From the NCBI RefSeq assembly GCF_032598905.1, contig NZ_CP122458.1, positions 186,001 to 250,000 on the forward strand: a stretch of DNA of 64,000 nucleotides. Direction: 5' to 3'. The DNA is from Streptomyces sp. 11x1 (GTDB taxonomy: Bacteria; Actinomycetota; Actinomycetes; Streptomycetales; Streptomycetaceae). Under the pieces are notes generated by a model that was not told the origin of the DNA, searched no databases, and saw nothing but the letters and a program-made list of their open reading frames with translations. Position numbers and translations under genes: made by a program. Every line of letters starts with the position of its first letter. Positions within the stretch are counted from its first letter, which is position 1. Positions 51,364 to 60,648 of the stretch are shown piece after piece.

Positions 51364-53280
51364 TCAGGACGCACGGCGGACCTGCCCGGCGGCGGTGGCG
51401 TCGGTGCCGCCCGCGATGGCCGACCAGTGCCACGGGGAGTCGAACGCGGTGACCTCGACGGGCCGGCCGGCTGCGGCCATGGCGGCGGCGAGGCTCGTGG
51501 CGCGGGCGACGAACGCCGACACGCGGTGCGCGGCGAGCAGGTCCTGCTCGTCGAAGGGTTCGCCGGCGCAGCGCAGCAGCCTGAGGTCCATGAAGCCGTG
51601 GAAGCGGTGTCCGTCGACCTCGACCGTCTGCGGGGTGCGCAGCGCGAACCGCACGTTGTTGTTGACGTGCCCGTGGTGGTGCTGGTCGGAGTGGAAGGAG
51701 ATGTCGGGGATGGTGGGGGGCACGAAGTGGTCGCGGGCCCTCACCTCGGGTTCGCGGGGCAGGTTGCCGGCGATGAAGTGCCAGGAGTTGTACTGCATGC
51801 GCGAGGACATGGCCCAGGCCGCGTCGGCGAGGGCGGCCGGGGAGCCGCCGAAGTGGCGGCGTGCCTCGGGGCTGGGGACCACGCAGCAGAAGAAGCGGGT
51901 GATGTCCCAGTCGCAGATCTCCGCCCAGCGTTCCTCGCGCAGGGCCGAGATCAGTTCGGGCAGCGACCGCATGCCGCGGCTCATGGTGAAGTCGGCCTCG
52001 AACGCCTCGGTGGTCGCCGCGACCGTCTCGTAGACGAGGGATTCCAGGCCGGTTTCGAAGTCGCCGTGCGGGTCGGCGAGCCAGTCGGGGGATGCGGCGA
52101 GCCGGTCGCCGAGTTCGGCCAGGGTGGTACCGGCCAGCGGAAGCCTCTCGGCCAGCCGGGCGCAAACGGCGTCCTCGCGGGCGCGGGCCCGCTGCCCGGG
52201 GGCGGCGGCCACCCGCTCGATCTTGTGCATGAGCGCGCCGTGGATCTCGCGGTAGAGCTGGGCGCCGCGCTGGGTGGCGGGGCGGTGTGCGCGCAGGGCG
52301 ACGGCGAGGGCGTCCAGCGCGCGGATGTCCTGTGAGGCGGCCGGGGGGATGGTCTCGCCGCCCAGCACGCTGTTGTAGCCGCGGCGGATCCGCTCCAGCA
52401 TGTGGGCGACGTGGCCGACGGTCAGCTGGGTGCCGTTGGCCTCCTCCACCCGGCCGGGGCCGGCCGAGCGGATGAGCAGGGTGAGGCAGACCAGCAGCTG
52501 CACCTCGCTGTCGGACCACAGGTCCAGCGGCCTTTGCTGAAGGTCGCTCAGGGTGCAGTCGGGGTGGCCGGGCCACAGGGTCTTGCCGGTGAGATTGTTG
52601 GGGCCGCGGAAGTTCGTGTACAGCTTGTCCTGCTGGTACAGCACGAACGGGGCGGTGCGCAGGGCCGCTTCCTTGGCCTGCTCCAGCAGTTCCTGACGGC
52701 CCTGTTCGCCCTGCTGGTGCAGCCAGGTGCGGCAGTCGGCGGCCGAGCGGTCCTCGCGTGCGGCGGCGTGCCGCAGCAGTTCCTGGTAGGTCCGCAGGGT
52801 GCGGGCCGGCCACGCCACCTGCCGTGGCCGGCCGACCAGTTCGGGCCGGCCGAGGGGGTCGCTCCCGGGCACGCGCACCCTGATGCGGCCGCCGGTGGAC
52901 AGCCCGATCTCGCCGAGGAAGGCGGCCTCCCGCTCCTCCCGCGGGGCCGGCGCCGGCGCGGGGGTGTTCTCCTCCCGCCAGGACACCCCGCACAGTGCCT
53001 GCAGCGCGGCCTCCTCGGCGCCGCCGAGCGCGCGCAGCTGCACGTCGGCGGGGACGTGCCCGTCGAGACTCAGCAGCACCTCGACGAACGAGCGCAGGTC
53101 GGCGGCCTGTTCGGCGCGGTGCCAGGTGTCCTTCAGCAGCCCGGGGAAGCCGGCGTCCGGGTCGAAGGCGTGGTCGGGTGTCTGGGTGCCGGCCGGGATG
53201 CCGAGCCGGCTGGGGCGGCGGCTGATCCGTTTGCGGGCGTTGGCGGCGCGGCGGGTCTCGGCCCGTTCCTGGCCTCTCAT
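51364..53280 (-). CDS. Conserved 638-aa cassette protein of unknown function
   Basis: I assign no function. The protein is soluble, with no signal or membrane segment, and its N-terminal 40 residues are Arg-rich. A conspicuous metal-site-like cluster lies at residues 528-538 (SFHSDQHHHGH), near VNNNVRFAL. Further aromatic and acidic blocks include CDWDITRFFCCVV. It starts on an ATGA overlap with the ferredoxin stop, so the two are made together. Proteins of this size next to a ferredoxin recur in the kinamycin-type cassettes, and no other gene here explains the N-N bond-forming step, so this pair is a candidate for it. Confidence 0.75.
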   Translation of the reverse strand: MRGQERAETRRAANARKRISRRPSRLGIPAGTQTPDHAFDPDAGFPGLLKDTWHRAEQAADLRSFVEVLLSLDGHVPADVQLRALGGAEEAALQALCGVSWREENTPAPAPAPREEREAAFLGEIGLSTGGRIRVRVPGSDPLGRPELVGRPRQVAWPARTLRTYQELLRHAAAREDRSAADCRTWLHQQGEQGRQELLEQAKEAALRTAPFVLYQQDKLYTNFRGPNNLTGKTLWPGHPDCTLSDLQQRPLDLWSDSEVQLLVCLTLLIRSAGPGRVEEANGTQLTVGHVAHMLERIRRGYNSVLGGETIPPAASQDIRALDALAVALRAHRPATQRGAQLYREIHGALMHKIERVAAAPGQRARAREDAVCARLAERLPLAGTTLAELGDRLAASPDWLADPHGDFETGLESLVYETVAATTEAFEADFTMSRGMRSLPELISALREERWAEICDWDITRFFCCVVPSPEARRHFGGSPAALADAAWAMSSRMQYNSWHFIAGNLPREPEVRARDHFVPPTIPDISFHSDQHHHGHVNNNVRFALRTPQTVEVDGHRFHGFMDLRLLRCAGEPFDEQDLLAAHRVSAFVARATSLAAAMAAAGRPVEVTAFDSPWHWSAIAGGTDATAAGQVRRAS

Positions 53281-53606
53281 GGGGTTTCCTCGGCGGTCAG
53301 CCCGATGTGGTTCCACATCGCCTCGTCGGTCGGCGTCCAGTCCTCGTCGACGTAGATGCAGTCGACGGGGCACTCCAGCACGCACGCGGGGCATCCCGAG
53401 CACAGCTCGGGGATGATCACCACGTCCAGGCCGCGGTCGAAGATGGCCCCGAACTCCGCGGGGCAGCTGCGCAGGCAGGTGTCGCAGGTGATGCACTCGG
53501 ACTTCTCGATGCGGCGGGGCGGCTTCTTCCAGTTGTCGGGGCGGGCGCGTTCGGTGATCCGTTCGGCCCGCCCGGACAGCGCGGCCGACGAGGCGATCTT
53601 TTTCAC
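53277..53606 (-). CDS. 2[4Fe-4S]-type ferredoxin
   Basis: A 109-aa electron-transfer protein with two complete cysteine sets: Cys38, 41, 44, 48 and Cys69, 72, 75, 79 (CITCDTCLRSCP and CSGCPACVLECP). A 37-residue N-terminal and 30-residue C-terminal extension surround the core. The start is a GTG at 53606. It heads the minus-strand cassette and overlaps the unknown 638-aa gene, which it probably supplies with electrons. The spacer upstream (53607-53700) is the likely promoter for the first four genes. Confidence 0.9.
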   Translation of the reverse strand: MKKIASSAALSGRAERITERARPDNWKKPPRRIEKSECITCDTCLRSCPAEFGAIFDRGLDVVIIPELCSGCPACVLECPVDCIYVDEDWTPTDEAMWNHIGLTAEETP

Positions 53607-53699
53607 GGCGGAGACCTTTTTCGTGAGTCGTCTTGACCACAGCCGGAGTCGGACGCCCTTGATGTTCCGGGACGTATCTAGACCGGTCCCTGAGCTGAG

Positions 53700-54149
53700 T
53701 TAAAGACCGGGTCGAGCCCCGGGGAGGGGCTGATTCCGGTCAGGCCCGCCGGCTGGAGCAGCAGCCCGTGGCGGAGGCGGTGCGCAGTGGTCGCCGAGGG
53801 GGGCCAGGACGCCGTCGAGGTCCTCGGCGGGGTGCGCGCCGGTGCGGTGGGCGAGGTGGACGGCGCTGCCGTCGTGGCGGAGGAAACACACCGTTCACCG
53901 CCCGGCGGGGATCGGGCGGGCGGGTGTGCCGCGCAGCACGGAGTTGCCCTGGTGGGTGGGCCCGGTGGCGGTGAGGCAGAGGTCGAGACGGCCGGAGAGG
54001 GAGTAGAAGGCGACCGGGTTGCGCCACAGCACGAGGTCCACGGTCAGGAGCGCCGGGAGCCTGAACGGGTCGGCCCGGGCCCGCACGGTGTCCCCGGCCG
54101 CGGGGCGGGCGGGCGGCCGCGAGGCGAGCGTGCCGGCACCGGCCCGCAC
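53700..54149 (-). pseudogene. Possible gene remnant between ferredoxin and inositol-phosphate synthase-like genes
   Basis: Three protein-like pieces follow one another on the minus strand in different frames: an 84-codon frame (54149-53895) with DPFRLPALLTVDLVLWRNP; then CFLRHDGSAVHLAHRTGAHP; then HRLRHGLLLQPAGLTGISPS. No family is recognised. They may be one decayed gene, or chance frames in high-GC DNA. Upstream of the first piece a short GGTGGT-type amino-acid repeat is readable. Confidence 0.25.
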
Positions 54150-54240
54150 GCCGGTCCCACCACTCCCGCCGGTCCCGCCGGTCCCGCCGGTCCCGCCGGT
54201 TCTGTCGGCTCCGTCGGCTCCGTCGGTTCTTTCGGTGTGC

Positions 54241-55374
54241 TTATCGGGGGTCCTTCAGGCGTTCGGCGAAGGCGAGCAGGTGGGTGTACTGCTCGGCCAG
54301 GGAGGCCGGGGCGCCGGGGTCGGCGTCCTTGAAGTAGAAGGCGAGTTCGGGGCGCGGGCCGGACAGGCCGCGTTCATGGGCGCGGGCCAGCAGCCGGGCC
54401 AGGTCCAGCACCAGCGGGGCGGCCAGGGCCGAGTCGCAGCCCTGCCAGATCGTCTGCAGGACCATGCGGGTTTCGAGGAAGCCGTCGAAGGCGACGTGGT
54501 CCCAGGCGGTCTTCCAGTCACCGAGCGCCGGTACGTCGTCGATGTGCACCTCGCCCTCGGGCGTCGTGCCGAGGGTGTCGGTGAGGACCCGCTCCTTGCC
54601 GGCGTTCTTCGCCGCCGCCGCGGCCGGGTCGGCGAGCGAGGCCCCGTCACCGCCGCCCAGCAGGTTGGTGCCGGACCAGGCCCGCACGGCGAGCGCCCGC
54701 TGGGCGAACATCGGCCCCAGGACCGAGCGGAGCAGCGTCTGCCCGGTCTTGCCGTCCCGGCCGGCGTACGGCAGGCCCGTCACCGGCGCGGTCACGGCGA
54801 GCTGGGGGTGGCGCAGCCCGGTCGAGGGCGTGAAGTTGACGTAGGAACAGCCCACGCGCAGGGCGGCTGCCGCGTACAGGGAGCTGGCGGGCCAGCCGCC
54901 GGGCTGGGGGGCCGGTTCGGTGGTGGCGACGTTCACCACGACGGTGCGGGCCGCGCCGGTGGTGTGCGCGAACTCCCGCAGGTGCCCGGCGAGGACGCCG
55001 GTCAGCTCCTCGTGGCCGCGTCCGTCGCCGGGCAGGGGCACCCCGGGGCGGATCCGCCTCTCGGCGGCGGCCAGTTCCTCCCGGACCGCGGCCGGCATCC
55101 AGTGCGGCAGCACCCCTTGGGCGGCGAGGTCCTCCGCCCGTTTGGCCAGCGGGGTCGCGGCCGTGTCGTGGCCGCCGAAGACCAGCGAGGGCAGCGGGGG
55201 CAGGCCGCTGTCGGCGAATGCCTCGGTCTCGGTGACCAGGCCCGTGGGCGGTATCAGGCCGGCCGTCAGCGCGGCGCAGCCGGCGATCGCCGTCGTGGCG
55301 AGCGATCCGCGCGCCCCGATCAGCCACACGCCGGTCGGCGCGGGGGCGGCGGGAGTCTTCGGGTGAGGGGACAC
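54241..55374 (-). CDS. myo-Inositol-1-phosphate synthase family protein
   Basis: A 377-aa Rossmann-fold protein resembling inositol-1-phosphate synthase, with GVWLIGARGSLATTA as the nucleotide-binding start and NFTPSTGLRHPQ and SGTNLLGGGDG in the core. Typical members convert glucose 6-phosphate to inositol phosphate using NAD. The start is the GTG at 55374 with GGAGG seven bases before it. It is not a known part of kinamycin-type pathways. Inositol phosphate is a mycothiol precursor, so it might support thiol protection against the reactive product; that is speculation. It is divergent from the methyltransferase-like gene. Confidence 0.8.
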   Translation of the reverse strand: MSPHPKTPAAPAPTGVWLIGARGSLATTAIAGCAALTAGLIPPTGLVTETEAFADSGLPPLPSLVFGGHDTAATPLAKRAEDLAAQGVLPHWMPAAVREELAAAERRIRPGVPLPGDGRGHEELTGVLAGHLREFAHTTGAARTVVVNVATTEPAPQPGGWPASSLYAAAALRVGCSYVNFTPSTGLRHPQLAVTAPVTGLPYAGRDGKTGQTLLRSVLGPMFAQRALAVRAWSGTNLLGGGDGASLADPAAAAAKNAGKERVLTDTLGTTPEGEVHIDDVPALGDWKTAWDHVAFDGFLETRMVLQTIWQGCDSALAAPLVLDLARLLARAHERGLSGPRPELAFYFKDADPGAPASLAEQYTHLLAFAERLKDPR

Positions 55375-55856
55375 AGGCAGCCTCCATGAGTGTCGGTCGG
55401 GGCGGGGCGGCAAGCGGATGCCCGGTCAGAATGCCGAGCGGCCCGGCGGGCGGGCGTCGTTCTCCGGCGCGCGTCGAGCGGGCCGCGAGCCGCTCTGCGC
55501 CGGATGTGATGCGCGCCCCCCGGGGCCTGCCCCGCGGACCCCGGCGGCGTCGCGGCGGGCGTGCGGGCGTGGGGCCGCGGCCGGTGGGCACGGGACGCCT
55601 CCGCGTCGGGGGCGGGGGGTGGGGGTGTGCTGCGGCCGGGGCGGGAGCGGAGGATCCCGTTCATGGCCGGCGGGAAAGGGGCCGGTGTGGTCGTGCGGGC
55701 GGGCTCCTGGGGGCGTTGTCAAACCGGTGCGCCGAAACTCCAGCGGTGTCCGAGTCGCTCTCCAGGGCTGCGCCAAGGCCCGTCCCTACCGTGGTGGCCT
55801 GGTCCCTTCCGGCGGTCGGGGCCTTTCTTTTCCCGCCCCTGTCCTGGAGGAATCTG
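55375..55856. other. Divergent intergenic region between inositol-phosphate synthase-like and AlpH-like genes
   Basis: A 482-bp region that must hold two promoters. It is very GC-rich, without recognisable gene, hairpin or copy of the 13-bp cluster motif. Direct-repeat-like GGGGCGG stretches occur but are not distinctive. Confidence 0.5.
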
Positions 55857-56942
55857 ATGCCCGAACTGCCGCCCCCGCACGTCGTCCGGGAAGCGGAGAA
55901 GGCCCGTGCGGATCTGCAGCGGCAGAGCCGTCAGCTGGCGCCTGCGCCGTTCGCCCTGCTGGAACTGGCCATGGGGTCCATGGTCACGCAGGCGCTGTAT
56001 GTCGTGGCACGGCTGCGGGTCGCCGAGGAGCTCGCGGACGGTCCGCTCGGTGTCGAGCACCTCGCCGAGCGGACCGGCGCCGACGCCGACGCCCTGGGCC
56101 GGGTGCTGCGGCTGCTCGCCTCGCACGGTGTCTTCGCCTCACGCCCGGACGGGACCTGGGAACTGACACCGATGGCCGACGCGTTGCGTGCCGACCACCC
56201 CATGACGATGCGTGACATCGCCGTCCTGATGGGCCACCCCACGCACTGGGAGGACTGGAGCCGTCTGCTGGACTCGGTCGTCACCGGCGAGCCGAGCCTG
56301 CCCAAGCACCGCGGGATGGGTGCCTTCGAGTACCTGGAGCAGAACCCGCAGTACGGCGAGGTGTTCATCCGGGGCATGGGCAACATGTCCGACACCGAGA
56401 CCGGACCGGTCGTCGCCGCCTACGACTTCTCGCGCTTCCACACGGTCGTCGACTTCTGCGGCGGACGCGGCGGGCTGCTCTCGGGCATCCTGCGGCAGGC
56501 ACCCGGGGTCCGGGGCATCCTGTCCGACCCGCGGGTGGAGGGCAACGGCGCGGCCGGGTTCCTCGCCGGGCAGGGCGTCGCCGACCGCTGCACCACCCAT
56601 GCCGGCGGGCTGTTCGACCCGGTGGTGGAGGGCGGGGACGCCTATGTGCTCAAGCACATCGTCCACGACTGGCCCGAGGAGCAGGCGCTGCAGATCCTGC
56701 GCAACGTCCGGTCCGCGATCCGGCCCGACGGCCGTCTGCTGCTGGTGGAGATGGTGATCCCGCAGGACGGCGACGAGCCGCACTCGGGCAAGCTCGTCGA
56801 CCTGTGGCTGATGCTGCTGGTCGGCGGCAGGGAACGCACCGCCGCCCAGTACGCCGACCTGCTCCTGCGCGCCGGCTTCCGCCTGGAGCGTGTGGTGGAG
56901 ACGGCCTCGACGGTCTCGATCGTCGAGGCGATCCCCATCTGA
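55857..56942 (+). CDS. O-methyltransferase-like protein, AlpH candidate
   Basis: A 361-aa protein of the acetylserotonin/hydroxyneurocalcitonin-type small-molecule O-methyltransferase fold, with an N-terminal dimerisation domain (about 1-105) and a Rossmann domain. The usual SAM-site DVGGGxG is changed to DFCGGRG (residues 199-205), with Cys201 in place of Gly, and the segment after the acidic Asp224 is also unusual (SDPRVEG). The catalytic-type His270 in VHDW is kept. In kinamycin biosynthesis the related AlpH couples glutamylhydrazine to the polyketide by a SAM-independent Mannich reaction; kinamycins carry no O-methyl group. The close hydrazine cassette makes that role likely here, but ordinary methylation is not excluded. 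Confidence 0.78.
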   Translation: MPELPPPHVVREAEKARADLQRQSRQLAPAPFALLELAMGSMVTQALYVVARLRVAEELADGPLGVEHLAERTGADADALGRVLRLLASHGVFASRPDGTWELTPMADALRADHPMTMRDIAVLMGHPTHWEDWSRLLDSVVTGEPSLPKHRGMGAFEYLEQNPQYGEVFIRGMGNMSDTETGPVVAAYDFSRFHTVVDFCGGRGGLLSGILRQAPGVRGILSDPRVEGNGAAGFLAGQGVADRCTTHAGGLFDPVVEGGDAYVLKHIVHDWPEEQALQILRNVRSAIRPDGRLLLVEMVIPQDGDEPHSGKLVDLWLMLLVGGRERTAAQYADLLLRAGFRLERVVETASTVSIVEAIPI

Positions 56943-56969
56943 CCGGCCCGGCACACCGGCACGTCGTAC

Positions 56970-57008
56970 GGCCCCCGCGGCGCCCTGATCGAGGGCACCG
57001 CGGGGGCC
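56970..57008. terminator. Bidirectional terminator between AlpH-like and monooxygenase genes
   Basis: GGCCCCCGCGG-C-GCCCT (56970-56986) pairs with AGGGC-A-CCGCGGGGGCC (56992-57008), a 16-bp stem with one central mismatch and a GATCG loop. It lies 28 bp after the AlpH-like stop and between convergent genes. Confidence 0.85.
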
Positions 57009-57138
57009 GTTGCCGTATACGGCGGGGCCGTTGCCGTCGGCGGGGGCGTCCCCCGCGCGGCGGGCCGTGGGCGCGGCGCGGCGGGGCACCCCGTCACCAG
57101 GTGCCCCGCCGCGGCCGCCCGGCCCTGCTGCCCGCCGG

Positions 57139-58674
57139 TCAGCGGGCCGGGCCGAACCAGTGCCGCAGCGCCGGCTCCAGGCCGGCCGTCGTGGCACCGT
57201 CGCCCGCCCAGGCCACGTACCCGTCGGGGCGGATCAGGACGGCCGTGGTAGTGGCCAGCGCATCGGGCCCGTCGGCGGGCTTCAGTGTCGCGGTGACGAC
57301 GTCGACCCGGTCTTCCCGGCCGGCCGCCGCGCGGCGGGTCTCCGCGTCGTCGGCCAGGTCCAGCAGGACGCCGCGGGCGGTGTGCAGCAGTTGCGCGACA
57401 CGCATCTCGCCGGCAGTGCCGATCAGCAGGCGCGGAGGCATCCGGCGGCCCGTCAGGGGGTGGGCCGGTGCTTCGGGTTCGCCGGGCACGGACAGGTCGT
57501 AGTGGATGTCGAGGTGGCTGACCAGGCCGGCCAGGTGGCGTTTGACGTCGTCGTGGGCGATGAGTTCGGTGAACAGTTCGCGCAGCGGCTCGGACTCGGC
57601 GCCGCCGAGGTAGACGGTGCCCTGGGCGCGGGTGTTCATCAGCAGGCGGCGGCCGGCCGCGTGGCGTTCGTCGTGGTAGGTGTCCAGCAGTGCCTCGCCG
57701 GCGTCGCCGCGGAGCACGGCGGCCAGTTTCCAGCCGAGGTTCGCCGCGTCCTGCACGCCGGTGCTCAGGCCCTGGCCGCCGGCGGGCAGGTGGATGTGGG
57801 CGGCGTCGCCGGCCAGGAGGACACGGCCGCGCCGGTATTCGGAGGCCTGGCGGGTGGCGTCGGTGAAGGAGCTCACCCAGGAGGCGCTGCCGGCGCCGAT
57901 GTCCTCGCCGGTGATGTGCCGCCAGGCCTGGGCGACCTCCGCGTAGGTGACGGTGCGCTCGCGGTCGTGGGCGGGCTGGCCGTCGGGGCAGACGATGATG
58001 CGCCAGACGTCCTCGGTGAGCGGGGCGGACATCACCATGCCGCCCGGGTAGCGCTCCCCCAGGTGACGGGCGCGCAGGTGGACGCCGGTGATGTCGGCGA
58101 GGTACATGCCGCGCCGGGCGTCGCTGCCGGGGAAGTCGAAACCGGCGGCCCGGCGCACCCGGCTGGCGCCGCCGTCGCAGCCCACCAGGTAGGCGGCGCG
58201 CAGCGTGCGCTGCTCGCCTTGGGGGGTGCGGACGGTGATCTCGACGGTGTCGCCGTCGAGGTGGCCGCCGGCCAGGGAGACGAATTCCCAGCCGCGCCGG
58301 ATGTCGGCGCCCCTCTCGGCCGCCCAGGCCTCCAGCACCGCCTCGGTGTCGCCCTGGGGGATGCCCCGGGCGCCGAAGTGGGCGTCGGGCAGCACGGTGA
58401 AGTCGAAGACGGTGCCGCCGAAGTGGCCCATGGGGCTGGTCTCCAGGCTCTCGCCCTGCCCGAAGCGGGGCAGCAGGCCGCGCTGGTCGAAGGTCTCCAT
58501 GGCGCGGGCGGTGAAGCCCAGGCCGCGGGACTGCCCGGTGGGGGCGGCGAGCTTCTCGATCACGACCACACGGGCCCCGCCCAGGCGCAGTTCACCGGCG
58601 AGCATCAGTCCGGTCGGGCCGGCCCCGACGACGATGACGTCGGTGTCGGTCGCGGTGCCTTCCACGGGTTCCAT
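57139..58674 (-). CDS. FAD-dependent polyketide monooxygenase
   Basis: A 511-aa group A aromatic hydroxylase with GAGPTGLMLAGEL, the DG motif LVGCDGGASRVRR and GDAAHIHLPAGGQG. It is related to the PgaE-type enzymes at 31547 and 36362 (RGLGFTARAMETFDQRGLL) but more distant. The start is the ATG at 58674, after AGGAAGGAAC. A 484-bp spacer separates it from the core polyketide operon, so it probably has its own promoter. Likely an oxidative tailoring enzyme; the position it oxidises is unknown. Confidence 0.88.
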   Translation of the reverse strand: MEPVEGTATDTDVIVVGAGPTGLMLAGELRLGGARVVVIEKLAAPTGQSRGLGFTARAMETFDQRGLLPRFGQGESLETSPMGHFGGTVFDFTVLPDAHFGARGIPQGDTEAVLEAWAAERGADIRRGWEFVSLAGGHLDGDTVEITVRTPQGEQRTLRAAYLVGCDGGASRVRRAAGFDFPGSDARRGMYLADITGVHLRARHLGERYPGGMVMSAPLTEDVWRIIVCPDGQPAHDRERTVTYAEVAQAWRHITGEDIGAGSASWVSSFTDATRQASEYRRGRVLLAGDAAHIHLPAGGQGLSTGVQDAANLGWKLAAVLRGDAGEALLDTYHDERHAAGRRLLMNTRAQGTVYLGGAESEPLRELFTELIAHDDVKRHLAGLVSHLDIHYDLSVPGEPEAPAHPLTGRRMPPRLLIGTAGEMRVAQLLHTARGVLLDLADDAETRRAAAGREDRVDVVTATLKPADGPDALATTTAVLIRPDGYVAWAGDGATTAGLEPALRHWFGPAR

Positions 58675-59158
58675 AGGGGTTGTTCCTTCCTGGCTGCTGG
58701 ATCATGTCGGGCCCGGCAAGGGGGGTGGCGGTCACCGGCGGGGCGGGGAGAGGAAAGAGGAAAACGGCAAGGCTGCAGGGGGTGTGGGGGTTGCCAACTG
58801 CTTGTCGGGAAGTGCGCACGAGGGCGAATTGGCTCGATCGTGTGATGGCCGGCTTCCGGGCTTGCAACAGTGTGGGCTGTTCGGGCTACGGTGACCGGGC
58901 GATCTGGGACGCCGGGTACGGTGCCGGCGTGCGGGGCCCCCGCTCCACCGGAGTGATGGTTCGGGGCCTCCCCGTCGCCTCTGGCCGTACCCATCTGGCC
59001 AGGTCGTGAGGGAACTGGCCTCCCGGGCCCGGACCACGCACAGGATGCGTGTCGCCGCCCCGGGGTCGAGTACGCCGGGGACCAGTACGCCCAAGACCGT
59101 TCGGGGCGTGCGGCTGAGCGGGCTCACTCCTGCTCAGCCCCCCAGGAACGGTGGTGGT
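58675..59158. other. Intergenic spacer upstream of a monooxygenase
   Basis: A 484-bp spacer between two minus-strand oxygenase genes. I find no convincing gene. It should hold the promoter of the gene starting at 58674 and the 3' end of the core operon; no hairpin stands out. Confidence 0.5.
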
Positions 59159-60646
59159 TCAGTACTCCAGCCGGGGCACCGGTTTGGGCGGGCCGAACCA
59201 GCGTGTCAGGGCCTGCTGCAGGCCGGTGCCGGCGGCGCCCCGGCCCACCCAGGCGATGTGGCCGTCGGGGCGCAGCAGCAGGCGGTCGGCGCCGTCGAGG
59301 AGGCCGGGGTCCTCGGCGCGGACCGCCACCGTGCTGACCCGGTCGGCCCAGCCGGCCGGCGCTTCGGTGGCGGCCCCGGGGCGCAGGTCGACCAGGACGC
59401 CGCCGCCGGTGCGCAGCAGGCGGGTGGGGTGGACGCGGCCGTGCGCGGTGTGCAGGGCGGTGTGCGGCATGCGGGCGCCGAGCAGCGGGTGGGGCTCGCC
59501 CTCGATGTCGTAGCGCACGTCCAGGGCGCTGATCATCGAGGCGAGGTGGGTGCGGACGTCCTCCTGGGTGATGAGTTCGGCCAGCAGGGTGCGCAGCGGC
59601 TGAACCTCGTATCCGCCGAGCAGCAGGTGGGCCTGGGCCCTGATGTTGGCCAGGACCCGCCGGCCCACCGCGTGCCGTTCGGTGTGGTAGGTGTCCAGCA
59701 GGTCGTCGCCGGTCTTGCCGCGCAGGTGCAGCGCCAGTTTCCAGCCGAGGTTGAAGGCGTCCTGCAGGCCGAGGTTGAGGGCCTGGCCGCCGATCGGCAT
59801 CTTCTGGTGGGCGGCGTCGCCGGCGAACAGGATCCGGCCGTGCCGGTAGTGGGTCAGCTGCCGGGAGGCGTCGGTGAAGGCGTTGACCCACAGCGGGGTG
59901 CCGCCGCTGATGTCCTCGCCGGTGACCCGCTTCCAGACGGTGATGATCTCCTCGAACTGGGCGTCTGCGGAGCGCCGCCCGGCGCCGGAGCCGAATTCGT
60001 GCACCATCACCCGGGTCACGCCGTCGGGGCGGCGCGCGGCGATGGCGAGCCCGTGTTCCAGGCGTTCGAAGCGCCGGTCGGGGATGTCGATGCCGGCGAT
60101 GTCGGCGCGCAGCAGTTCCCGGCGGGCGTCCTGGCCGGGGAAGCCGGCGCCGATCAGCCGGCGCACGGTGCTGTCCTCGCCGTCGCAGGCCACCAGGTAG
60201 CGGCAGCGCAGGCGCAGGACGCCCTGGTCGCCGAGGGCTTCGAGTTCGACCCAGTCCCCCACCTCGCCGACGGCGACCAGTTCGTGCTTGCACTTCAGCT
60301 CCGCGCCCGAGGCCAGCGCCCACTCCTCCAGGACCGCCTCGGTCTTGGTCTGCTGCACCTTCCACTGGCCGGGGTGGGTGCTGGGCAGGGTGAGGTCCAG
60401 GGGGATGCCGCCGAAGTGCCCGTGCACCTCGTTCGGCGGCTCGCCGAGATCGGGTATCAGGCCCCGGCTGTGGAAGATCTCCATGGTGCGGGCGTGCAGG
60501 GTGGAGGCCCGCGACGTGGTGTCGGGGGCGCGCCGTTTCTCCACCAGCACCACGTTGACGTCGCGGGCCAGTTCACCGGCGAGCATCAGCCCGACGGGAC
60601 CGGCCCCGACGATGACCACATCGGCCGTCAGGCGTGTCGCTGTCAC
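59159..60646 (-). CDS. FAD-dependent polyketide oxygenase of the core operon
   Basis: A 495-aa flavoprotein hydroxylase with GAGPVGLMLAGEL at the N-terminus, LVACDGEDSTVRR as DG motif and GDAAHQKMPIGGQALN as the second FAD motif. Sequence and position directly after the cyclase resemble oxygenases of angucycline core operons, which act early on the polyketide frame. The GTG at 60646 is two bases after the cyclase stop, so they are coupled. It differs clearly from the PgaE-like paralogues, with EKRRAPDTTSRASTLHART replacing their PSGESRG segment. Confidence 0.88.
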   Translation of the reverse strand: MTATRLTADVVIVGAGPVGLMLAGELARDVNVVLVEKRRAPDTTSRASTLHARTMEIFHSRGLIPDLGEPPNEVHGHFGGIPLDLTLPSTHPGQWKVQQTKTEAVLEEWALASGAELKCKHELVAVGEVGDWVELEALGDQGVLRLRCRYLVACDGEDSTVRRLIGAGFPGQDARRELLRADIAGIDIPDRRFERLEHGLAIAARRPDGVTRVMVHEFGSGAGRRSADAQFEEIITVWKRVTGEDISGGTPLWVNAFTDASRQLTHYRHGRILFAGDAAHQKMPIGGQALNLGLQDAFNLGWKLALHLRGKTGDDLLDTYHTERHAVGRRVLANIRAQAHLLLGGYEVQPLRTLLAELITQEDVRTHLASMISALDVRYDIEGEPHPLLGARMPHTALHTAHGRVHPTRLLRTGGGVLVDLRPGAATEAPAGWADRVSTVAVRAEDPGLLDGADRLLLRPDGHIAWVGRGAAGTGLQQALTRWFGPPKPVPRLEY

Positions 60647-60648
60647 GG

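Noticed and set aside
58675..59158. Plus-strand promoter (TTGCAA with TACGGT)
   Set aside because: The 19-bp spacing is too long and no plus-strand gene follows.
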